Shown here: in pieces, positions 36,138-46,400 of the stretch
How the letters are laid out: each line of letters opens with the position of its first letter
How positions within the stretch are numbered: the stretch's first letter is position 1
From: Microcebus murinus
Taxonomy: Eukaryota > Chordata > Mammalia > Primates > Cheirogaleidae
Direction: 5' to 3'
DNA: 64,000 nt
Assembly (NCBI RefSeq): GCF_040939455.1
Contig: NC_134106.1
Coordinates: 75,151,001 to 75,215,000, forward strand
Translations under genes and position numbers: made by a program
Notes under the pieces: model-generated
Databases searched by the model: none
What the model was told of the DNA's origin: nothing
What the model saw: only the letters and a program-made list of their open reading frames with translations

Positions 36138-37260
36138 ATTTTAAAAGGCTGACCCAGTTTCTTGCTAACTGGAGGGTTAGGTTTAAGTAGTTCTGGTACT
36201 TAAAATTCTTCAGGCTGTGGCCCTATTAAAACACGCCTACTCTATCTGTGTACGCACCTCCCATTTGCTTATTTAGGAATGACGGGCATTGTTGGGCAGA
36301 GACAGCCACTTCTGAGAGGCCGGGGTTTTGCCAACTGGCTCCCGTCTGGTGCCATTTGCGACTGTCGGGTTGTATTAAGTGAGCTGTTCCTGACGGGTTT
36401 AGCGCCGGGCTTGGCGGCGTCATTCGGTCAGTGTTCCTAGCTAGTTGAGAGTTGATTTGCCACAAGCTTTAAGTCTCTGTAAGTTATCGGGGGCCCTGAA
36501 TTCAACATGAGGCCTCAGGCTGGTGTGGTGACTGTCCTTTCTCTGCAGAGTTGTGCTTCCCGATGCCCCGCAGGCCCCTGACTCGCTCAATCACAAACAT
36601 TCAACAGGAGCCACTGACCTCGGTGAGTGTGCGCCAGAGACAGGGAAGCCACGTGGTGCAGGCACGAGTTCCAGGCACTGAAAAAGTCCTCCTTCTTGGT
36701 CATCACCTGTCAGATTGACGGAAGAAAAACACCGCTTGGTGATACTCTGAAAGAACTGACCTTAGCAGCAAGACAGATGGCAAATACCCAAGTGTTTAAC
36801 ACCACGTTAAGCACGGGCATGACGGCGCTGGCCTCTGAGAGCGGCAAAAGCAACTTGTTCCGTGAGTAAATGTCACGCACGTACCGCGAGTCCAGTTTCC
36901 AAGTTTACACTGATTCCTCACACATATCAAACGCGGGGCTGCCCGTTGCCAATTCCTGAGAGGCGGCAGACATGCGAGGAAACGACATGAAGGGGAAGGC
37001 ACGAGAACAGAAAAGTGAGGCTGTTCTAACCGGGTCACTCACTGCCCGAAGGATGCAAAATCCCAGAACTAACTACGTGGATCTCACCCCCAACCAACCA
37101 GCCCTCCTCCCGTCCTTCCTCCGTTCCATTGTGGCCGTGCTTCCACTTGTTTTCACAGTGTTTCTGGGATGTCTGTTACCTCTCAAGAACTGGCACTGGG
37201 TGGTCGCCACGTGTGATTAACGTAGAAACAGAAGCCACAGTAAGGTGACATCATTTGTTC
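35970..37260. promoter_or_regulatory. CpG-rich patch, possible orphan promoter or unmethylated region
   Basis: By hand count there are about 60 CpGs in roughly 1.3 kb at around 50 percent GC, giving an observed/expected ratio near 0.7. Flanking DNA is visibly CpG-depleted. Clusters lie in the MER20 copy (35975-36120), at 36355-36425 and at 36815-37040. No classical promoter element was recognised. It could be a weak CpG island, an enhancer unmethylated in the germ line, or a site of GC-biased conversion. Confidence 0.4.
36549..36622 (+). other. Exon-like segment, 74 nt, possible lncRNA or coding exon
   Basis: A pyrimidine-rich acceptor (tgtcctttctctgcag) precedes 74 bases that end in a consensus donor (TCG, gtgagt). 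Two of three frames are open, with no recognisable protein. It sits in the middle of the CpG-rich patch, on the strand opposite to the two probable exons, so it would belong to a separate transcript. Confidence 0.3.
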
Positions 37261-39182
37261 ATCTAGCGAACAGCTTTTGTGGGTCTACTCTGTGTGAGAT
37301 GGGGTCTTCCCATCGCTCTAACAAAGGGAGTCTTTTTTTGTTGTTGTTTTTGCTTTGTGTTTTCTAGTTGGAGGGAAATGAGGAAATAGAACTGGAGTGA
37401 AATAAGAATGAAGAGGATACACGGAGAAGAAAAAAGCTGCTGAATCACAAAATTAGTAGTTACAGTCGCTCGGGAGGCTCGAAAGGCAGATTCTTATCTG
37501 ACCAGAGAAGACAGTTAAATTTGGCTCTTCTGATTTTTCTTTGTTCCTTCTTGCCTTTCTTTGTTTCGAAAACCTAATGGTTTGATATTTAAACGTTTAG
37601 TAATTTTTGTGTGTGCTCAAGGAAATAACACTCAAATAGAAAGTTACACTCGATGTCTCTGCTTCCCATTTGTTTTAAACTCACACCCTGGTGAGCCCTC
37701 TCAGCTGGAAAGTAACCTGTTTCCCCGTAGCTCTGCAGTTTCTGCAGGGCCTGGAGGACCCGCTGTGTCAAATCCCTCCTGTAACAGAGCGCTTTGTGCT
37801 CCAGTGGAAAACAAGCGCTGCAGAAAGCCTCTACCCATGTATAATTCAGGACGATCACCTGGGGCAGCGGGCACGGTTTGGAGGACAATGTCATATGTGC
37901 CTTGGGTTCCGCACCTAACCAGGGCATCTCTCGACAGTCGAGAAAGAGGATAATGTCTGCCTCAGTCCCTGCATCCATCTCTCTCTGCATCGGTGCCACA
38001 ATTACAGCCGAAAAGGTGTAGCAAAGGCATGCGACTCTCAGAGAACAGCCTGTGGAACATCCTTGGCAGGGGGAGGACAGGAGCTGGCCAAACGCTCCTG
38101 GAAATTCTGGAAAGATGTGCCAAAACTCTATCTATCACACTGTACAGGATAATGTCAGGAAACCCTGGTGGGCAGGTTCTCCTAATCACACACTGACTGC
38201 TCCCCAGCATTGCATGGGAAGCAGAGAAGAATAAAACGCTGTGCAGATGTGGGCAAATAGAATTTAGGGTACTTTTCAATTTTTTTAAAAAAATTCAGTG
38301 TGTAGAGTAAATTTTTCACTGGTCTGCTCAGGAGAAAACCAGGGACAGACAACCAGCTGGACAATGCAGAACCTGGCTGAGAAAAGGACTTCATGTGGGA
38401 AAACCTTGCAGACAGCCCTTTGCAGAGCGGGCTGTGACTGCACCCCTCAGAAAGTAGGAGGGAAAAAGAAAAAACAAGTTCAAGTGAAGGGGAAAGGCCC
38501 CTTGAAGGCCTGCCAGCAGCTCCTAAGTGCTTTTCCTTATATGTCAACATCATGGTGTTGCTGTAGGCTCAGCAACGTCATCCCTGCTGGCAGCAGCCCC
38601 CACCCCAGTTCCAGACCCACCCAGACAGGAAGGAGTGCACCCAGGCCTCAGAGCATGTTGATGGAAAGGCAGCTTTCCTGCAACAGATGCCCAGGAAAGC
38701 AACTGACTGAGAAGCCTCTGTCCCCTTGAATTAGGATTCAATGGCAGGAAATAATAGGCTGAAGCCACCTGGGGGCTTCACAGGGGTCCATACGCCCACT
38801 TAGGCTGACCCAGGAGCAGAGCTGGGGCCACAGTTCATCCCACTGTCAAGTGATCAAAACGAGTACATCAGAAGGTCAAACTCCAGATCGGCCTCCAAGT
38901 GTAGAGACAGGGTTAGACTCCACGAGGGTCACTGCCCACAATCATAACCCTATAATTGCCCATGCAATGCACAAGATTTTAAAATTCACTTACTGCACAA
39001 ACAATATTGTAAAACAGCAGAAATCAACCCTCCCATCTTAAGAAAAACACACACACACACCTTAATATGAGGTTTCAGACCAGAAGATTTTAAAAATGAT
39101 ATGGTTGTGCTTTACTTTGGGCAATAAACCTGCTACTAAGAATCAGTGTGTAAATATAGCCTTATGCAAACTGAGTCCTTCT
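37261..39182. other. Single-copy-like DNA with long opposing ORFs, no gene established
   Basis: At 37561-37999 there are openings of 130 codons (plus) and 136 codons (minus) over the same bases. Neither has a recognisable domain, and one must be a shadow. A (CA)n run lies at about 39049-39061. Confidence 0.4.
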
Positions 39183-39412
39183 TAAAATGCACCAGGCAGC
39201 AGGCACTGTTTTAAGCACTTAATTCCATTTGCTCATTTAGTCTTCAGAAGCCCCAGAGGTAGGTTTTATTGCTATCTTCATTTTGCAAGTGGGGAACTGT
39301 GACGCAGAAAGGTTCAGTAACTTGCCTAAGGTTGCAGAGCTGGGTTCAGACCAGGCGCCCAGGCTCCTAAGCCCACACTCCTAACCACGGGCTACACTGC
39401 CTCCCAATGGAC
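39183..39412 (-). mobile_element. MIR SINE, antisense
   Basis: Antisense MIR landmarks are clear: 'tgctcatttagtcttcagaa', 'ttcattttgcaagtggggaa', 'cagaaaggttcagtaacttg', then 'gcagagctgggttcagacc'. Confidence 0.85.
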
Positions 39413-40557
39413 TGAGGGTGAGTTAGTTCCCTGGCAAAACCTGCCCCTCCCAAACATACTATTTATAAAGATGTATGATCACACATGGTCACATGTAATG
39501 TAAACGACAACCCACACCGAAAGCCTCTACTGAAAAGATATCTCTGTTTCCTAGTAAATCATCACACAGCTAAGAGCTGAACACATGAGGAAACACCTTT
39601 CCCATAGTGGATGCCTATATCCACTCCCCCTTCTTTTCTAGAAAAACCTCAAATAGATGTGGGCAGCAATATACCAAGTTAAAAATATTTATTCTCTACA
39701 TGGGATCTATGAAATACCTCCGCTAACATCATACTCAAAGGCTGAGTGTTTTCCCTAAGTACAAGAAGAAGATAAGGATGTCCATTGTCACCACTTGCTT
39801 CAACCTTGAACTGGTTCTAGCCAGGGCAATAAGGCAAGAAAGGGAAATTAAAGCCATAGAGATTAGAACAGAATAAGTAAAACTGATTTCATTCAAAAAG
39901 ACATGATTGTCTATGTAGAAAAATCCTAAGAAATATATAGTAAAGCTACTAGAACTAATAAGTAAATTAAACAAAAGTCACAAGGTATAAGACTGATATA
40001 CAAAAATCAGTATTTCTATATACTGATACATAATACAAAAACCTGTACTAATACAGAAGTACAAAAACCTGTATTTCTATATTCTAGCAATGAACTGGAA
40101 CTCAAAATAAAAATGCCATTTACAATAGCATCAAAAATATGAAATACTTATACATTTTATAAATACATGCAAGAACTATACACGAAAACTAAAAATACAT
40201 TGCAGAGGGAAATTGAAAGGACCACCCAAACAAAGGGAGAGATATGCTGTGTTCTTAGGTCAGAAAACTCGATATTGCTAAGATGTCACTTTTCCGCACA
40301 TTGATCCACAGATTTAGCACAATGCCAATCAAAACGAAAGCCAGCAAACTTTCTTTTTGTGTGTGTGTGTGTGTGTGGTAGAAATTTACAAGCTGATTGT
40401 AAAATTCGTACGGAAATACGGAGAACCTAGAGTAGTCAGAAGAATTCTGAGAAAAAAAAATTTGGAGGATTCACACTACCCAATTTTAGGACTTACCATA
40501 CAGGTAAAGATAAAGCTCAGGGCTCCCGCTGATTCTGAATTATGGTGAATTGTATAA

Positions 40558-40605
40558 TCATTTGATTATATATTAATATATATATTAATAATATATATGT
40601 GTAAT
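40558..40605. repeat. AT-rich (TATA)n low-complexity tract
   Basis: Repeats of 'atatatta' and 'tatatata' type occur between the L1 fragment and the MER1-like element. Confidence 0.85.
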
Positions 40606-40624
40606 AATAATAGAAATAATGAAC

Positions 40625-40736
40625 AATAAATGTAATGCCCTTGAATCATCCTCAAACCACCTCCTTCAACCTGGTTCCATAGAAAATTGTCTTCCATGAA
40701 ACCGGTCCCTGGTGCCAAAAAGGTTGGGGACCACTG
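40625..40736 (+). mobile_element. MER1-like (hAT-Charlie) 3' part
   Basis: The end 'aaaccggtccctggtgccaa' plus 'aaggttggggaccactg' is the 3' terminus of a common hAT-Charlie non-autonomous element. The 5' part is lost. The family name MER1 is from memory. Confidence 0.65.
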
Positions 40737-40740
40737 TTAA

Positions 40741-41084
<344 letters not shown>

Positions 41085-42490
41085 CTTTTAAACAGAATTT
41101 ACAAAGACATCTTATAATTCAATAGTAGGAAAACAGAATCCAGTTTAATAAATGAGCAAAAAAATTGAATAGACACTTCACCAAAGAGGCTACCATGAAT
41201 GGCAAATAAACACATGAAAAAGATTTGAGAAATGCAAATCAAGACCACACTGAGATACCACCACACACCCACTAGAATGGCTCAAATGAGTAAGACTGGC
41301 AAGACCAAGCATTGGGCAGCATGCGGAACAACCAGAAATCGCTACTGGTGGGAATGCAAAACATTACAACTACTCTGGAAACATTTTGGCAACTTCCTAT
41401 AAAGTGAAATACATACCTACAGTGGAACTCAGCCACTGCACTCCTAGGTATTCACACAAGATAAATAAAAACACATGTCCATGTAAAGACTTGTACGCAA
41501 ATGTTCACAAAAGCTTTACTCATAATAGCCAAAATGGAAATCAATCCATATATCCATCACCTGGTTAATGGGTAAACAAATCGCATACATCCTTACAAAG
41601 GAATACTACTTCACAGTAAAAAGAAACCAACTATTGATGCATACCACAACTTGGATGGATCTTAAAAGCATTTTGTTAAGTGACAGATGACAGATACAAA
41701 AGACTGTGTACTGTGTCATTCCATTTATATTAAATTGCAGAAAAGGCAAATCTATAGCAAAAGAAAGGGAAGTGTTTTTCAGGGGCTGGGGTTGGAGGAA
41801 GGTATTGACTACAAAGTTGTGTGAAGGAACTTTTTGGGGTGATGGAAATGTTCTATACTTAGACTGTGGTGATGGGTTATATGAGCATATGCATTTGTCA
41901 AAATTCATCGATTAACTTTTTGGTGTCATAGGCCCCTTTGTAGACCCGCCTCTCCCAATCACCCTTAATTATCTGCTAAAATGTTTCTTCTCCATAGTGT
42001 TTATCATCTGCTAACATATTAATACTATAGCATAGCTGACTTATTTCATGTCCTGCTGACTTTTTTCTCTCCTTCCCCAGCTTTATGGAGGTATACTTGA
42101 CAAAAATTGCATATATTTAAGGTAAAAAAAAAAAAAGATCCACTGATTGTACACTTGAAATGAGTTAATTTTAATATATGTAAATTATATATATCATGCG
42201 TTGATATTATTTATTTATATATATAATCTATATATAATATGCACTAATTTTTTTTTTTTTTAAATGCTCACTTCCCCAGACTCCGCAGCTGTAACCTCCA
42301 TGGCCCATGAGTGCAGGCAGCTGTCTGCTGGGCAGTGTTTCCATGAAAACTGCTGTTTTCCTGATAACAAGAGATGGCCTGAGCTGGCACGTGCCCTTTT
42401 CTCTTTGTCCTTTCCCCGTCTACCTGCCAGGAACTGTGACTGTGAGCCATGCTGTGACTGTGAGAACAGGTGAGAGCTGCACTCTGGGGG

Positions 42491-42924
42491 TGTGCTGGTT
42501 TCCTGGGGCTGCTGTAACAAGTTACCGCAATCCTGGTGGCTAAAAGCAACAGAAATTATTCTCCCACAGTTCTGGAGGCCAGAAGTCTGAAATCAAGGTG
42601 GCAGCAGGGCTGTGCTTTCTCCAAACGTTCTTACTGGCTCCTCCCAGCTTCTGATGGTTGCTGGCGACCCTGGGAGTTTTCCAGCTTGCAGCTGCATCAC
42701 TCTAACTTCGGCTCCACTGCCACAAGGCCTTCCTCCCTGTGTCTCCTCTTTTCTCCTTGTAAGGACACCAGTCACACTGGATTAGAGCCCATCCTACTCC
42801 AAAATGACCTTGTCTTAAACTTGAGTTCATCTGCAAAGACCCTATTTCTAGATAACGTCACATTCACAGGTACTGGGGTTAGGACTTAAATATATACTTC
42901 TGGCGAACACAATCCAACCCACAA
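42491..42924 (-). mobile_element. MLT1-type (ERVL-MaLR) solo LTR, antisense
   Basis: It starts 'tgtgctggtttcctggggct', contains 'cccacagttctggaggccag', 'gaaatcaaggtggcagcagg' and 'gtaaggacaccagtcacact', and ends 'acacaatccaacccacaat'. The ORF at 42536-42889 is this LTR. Confidence 0.85.
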
Positions 42925-42991
42925 TGTGGGGACAGAGGGAAGGGACAGCAAGAACCCTCTGTGGGGACAGAGGGAAGGGACAGCAAGAACC
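42925..42991. repeat. Tandem duplication, 35-bp period, two copies
   Basis: A 32-base unit beginning 'tgtggggacagagggaaggg' occurs at 42925-42956 and again, identically, at 42960-42991. It begins exactly at the end of the MLT1 LTR. Confidence 0.95.
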
Positions 42992-44649
42992 TGGGCCCTG
43001 CTTCAGTCACCTAGCCACAGCATGGGCCCTGCCCAGAATAGCAGCCCTTATTTTGTTAGACAACTGTCGTCAAGCACCTTATCTGATGCACTCTCCCTCC
43101 TCTAATGTTTAAGGGATATAACAGTCCCTTTTTGACCTATTCAGTGGAAAGACGGGGTGCCCAGCACTAGCATAATGCCAAGCCCCTGGTGGCAGTTGAT
43201 TGATCATTGCTTGGATCAATGCTTGGATCATTCATGCAAAGTTCTCCCAGCCCAGCCATGTCCTTTTCCACCATCTCAACCCTGAGCTCCTCCTCAGTCT
43301 GCTAAGTCTTGTGGTGCCCCTAGGCTTCTCCCCAGCAAGGCATTTTAAGGACCCTGCGGTGAGTTCTCCAACTGCACAGCCTCAGTTTCCCAGTCTGGCC
43401 TGTGTCTTCCTCTAGCCCTGGGCTCCGTGCCTGCCATGTTTTCCAGCCACCCTGATGGGCTCAGTGTCCCTCTTGGCAATCACCCTCTGTCCTGCTCTCT
43501 ACCCAGGCCCACCCGAGGCCTAGCACCATGCTCTTCATCCCACTGTTAATTCCCACAGAAGCCCCTCCTCCCACACGTCCTCATGCCCATCCAGACCCAC
43601 GGGCATTTCCTGGCCCCTTCCTCATCCAGCCTGCTAGACCCACACCTCTTCCATGGGCTGCAGATGTCCACCTGGACGTGCAATTTTTTTGCTTCAAATA
43701 AGACAAGCAGAAACCCAAGCACAGGATCCTCTGTCAAAGGCATCAGGCCTTTTGCATGTCATCACTGCTGTGCTTCCCCCTTCTGAATCCTTCAGGCTCC
43801 TGTCTCTGCAGCATTTAAAAATTCCTCCCTGTGTACCCAGCCCCAGATCCATCTGTGTGTCCTTGTGAATTACTGTACTGTGCTTGTTCTGAGATCTGTC
43901 CCCTCCCTTTTAATCTCGCTGTGGAAACAGGATGCCACAGAAGGGAAGAAGAGCCCGATCCTGACCAGTAGTAGCACTCACACCTGGCAGAGAGAAGCCC
44001 TCACTGAGCTTGGATGTCAGCTTCTGTGACCCCTCAGGGGTCGCACATCTTAAATTACGCCCGTCACATACAGAAGATAGTGCCATATGCAGGTATTTTT
44101 AAACATTTTTAAAGATAAGTAAAAGTAGGTCAAACTATGATTTCTTCCCCACTTTTTGCGCTTTGCCCTCAGGAGAGCTTCTCAGGCTGTCTGCAGACTG
44201 GTCCAGGGACTGAGCCCTGCCCAGCGACAGCCACTTCGGAAAGTCATGGCAAATACTGCAAATCAAACCTTCCTGGGACACACAGTCCTTTCTCTTTCTC
44301 CTTCTCCTTCGCCTTCTTTCTCCTTTCTGTAGCAGCTGTCGCCTGCGGCCTGGGCTTCCAGCCTGGCCTCTCCGGCAGAGCACGAACCTGGCCTCACCTC
44401 CACTGCTGCAGACCCCGAGGGCCCTCTGCCTCCCGCTCAGCCCTGGCTGCCAGGCCGGGGCCCCACTGGGTCCTGCCCACATCTCTCTGCGACCACACTG
44501 GCCGATGTAGGCAGAACACAAGGCTGACGTCCCCCACAGTCCCCAGGAGTTTGCCTCGGGGGTATCAGATATAATGCCCACCTGCCCAGGCCAGGGCCAG
44601 GAAGGGACCCTTCCTCACCTGCTCAGCACCCATCACTGCCTTCCTGTCT

Positions 44650-44757
44650 CTCTTCCTGTTTGACTTTCCGTCTTTCGAGTGTGTGTGTGTGTGTGGTCTC
44701 TATATATTTGTCTGCCTTCCTGTATTTTTCTTTCTATGTCTATTTTTTTCTATTCTA

Positions 44758-44818
<61 letters not shown>

Positions 44819-45110
44819 TAGATGAGTTCTTCTTTCTGTTTGTCTTTTATTTTTTTCCTGGGCTTACTTAATCCACTTGTTTTCTCTTCTGTATTTTTAA
44901 TTTTCTGTATTTTCTGCCTTTCTGTATTTTTTTTTTCTGCCTTTTCAGGGTTGTTTTTTTCTCTCTTTATATTTTTATTTCTGTATTTCTATCTCTTTTT
45001 TCCTCGCATTGTTCTATCTATTTCCCTGGGTTAATTCAACTGCTTCCTCTTTCATTTCACTCTCATGTGTTTGTGTCCTAAATTATTTCTCCCTTTTCTC
45101 TCTAGATTTT
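44650..45110. repeat. Degenerate 'ctgtattt' repeat block around a (CT)n core
   Basis: The motif ctgtattt recurs at least six times in T/C-rich DNA. The block also includes a (GT)n run near 44680-44695 and a perfect (CT)n tract at 44767-44815. The hydrophobic ORFs here (44683-45034) are low-complexity translations. Confidence 0.8.
44767..44815. repeat. (CT)24 microsatellite
   Basis: 49 uninterrupted bases of alternating C and T are seen. Confidence 0.97.
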
Positions 45111-45867
45111 TGTCCCCATTAAACTTGGTTTCCTCAGCATGGCTTTGGGAAGAGGGCCCTCCCCGCTCCACCAGTAGCCTCTCCTTCTGAACCCTGCCCT
45201 CCCCAAAAGCCTGCACGGAGGGCCAGGTGCTGGGCTGTCCTCAAGGAGAGTCTCCCAGACAGCAGGGGCGGCTGGGTCCAGCAGCTGGAGGCTCACTGGT
45301 GGCTTTCTGAACTGGGAATGTGGGATTCTTTGCACCTTTGCCCTAAGCTTTGAACATGAGCTACAATTCCAAGAGAGGGAGATAAACAAACCTCACTCAA
45401 CATCCTGCTACATATGAAAAAAATATGGGAGAAAGGACACAGAGGGCATCCAATGTCTACAGTTCCAGCTCGTTTCCTATGAGAAGGAGAAGTCAATGTC
45501 CTCCCAATGCTCCAGACAGCACTGTGGCCTGCACGTGGGGGCCAGCTGCAGGGCCTTGTCTGGCCTCGGAGGCGCAGGGAGGTGCTTGGGCCCAGGGAGG
45601 CCCAGGGTGCTCTCCTCGGCTGCCTCACCTCCCGCCCCCTCTCAGACCCTTGCCTGCCCCCAGCTTTGTACCAGCCTTAACTGTGCCAGAATGTCCCCTC
45701 CTTTGGAAGGTGGCAGCTCTACAGAGCAGAGCAGGTGGAACAGCCCTTGTCTGGGGGGATGTGCCCCTGCGGTGCAAGGCTGGAGTTCACAACACATTTT
45801 CCTAGAAAAACACGATGCCAAAATTGTGGGTGACATGATAGTATGAAGGGATGCAACAACCAGGACA

Positions 45868-45985
45868 TACTGAGCACGTTCCAAGTGCCAAGCTCCTGCA
45901 CTGAAGTGCTTGCCCTGAATAAGGAAGAAATCCTGATTTTACAGAGGAGTCTCAGAAGAGTCCAGTAACTGTCCCTGGAACACAG
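45868..45985 (-). mobile_element. MIR SINE fragment, antisense
   Basis: Diverged antisense MIR: 'catactgagcacgttccaag', 'cctgattttacagaggagtc', then 'agtaactgtccctgg'. Confidence 0.5.
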
Positions 45986-46229
45986 ACAGATCTAGCTCCG
46001 AAGAATATGATCTGTGGGGTGAACCCCTACTGGCCCTCCTCATTTCTGGGCCCCAGAAGAGCTGGCTCAGCACAGCTGTGTTAGCACACACGCCACTGTT
46101 CACACAGAGGTCTCCACTCCCTGACAGCCGGGTCCACAGCAGCAGAAATATGACCTTGCCCAGCGGTGCTTGGTGCAGGGTAGGTTCTCAACAAAAGTGC
46201 AATGACACATACGGCTTTTCTTTAACTGT

Positions 46230-46400
46230 GTCCTGTTCAAGAACACACAGCACCCTTTCTTGCTTTAGGTATTTGCATATGGAATTCTCTCCACCACAAT
46301 GCCCTCCTCCTCCACCTGGCTCCCTCCTCCTGGTTTCAAGAATGTCACCTCTTCCAGGAAGTCTCCCACCATCTCCACCTCCCCCAGAGTGGTTCAGGTG
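46230..46400 (+). mobile_element. L2 LINE fragment
   Basis: L2-like order: 'atttgcatatggaattctct', then 'aatgtcacctcttccaggaa' and 'gtctcccaccatctcc'. Confidence 0.6.

Larger units (their letters stand above)
42992..46229. other. Mixed single-copy DNA, pyrimidine repeats and old SINE/LINE scraps
   Basis: Several GC-rich shadow ORFs (43546-43868, 44135-44581, 45425-45884) have no domains. A T- and C-rich low-complexity block runs from about 44650 to 45110. An antisense MIR lies at 45868-45985. No exon was recognised. Confidence 0.4.

Noticed and set aside
37561..37999. Opposing 130- and 136-codon ORFs
   Set aside because: At most one could be real; neither shows a domain or a convincing start. 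Kept only as part of the CpG-richer neighbourhood.
44683..45034. Hydrophobic ORFs looking like membrane proteins
   Set aside because: They are translations of the T/C-rich microsatellite block.
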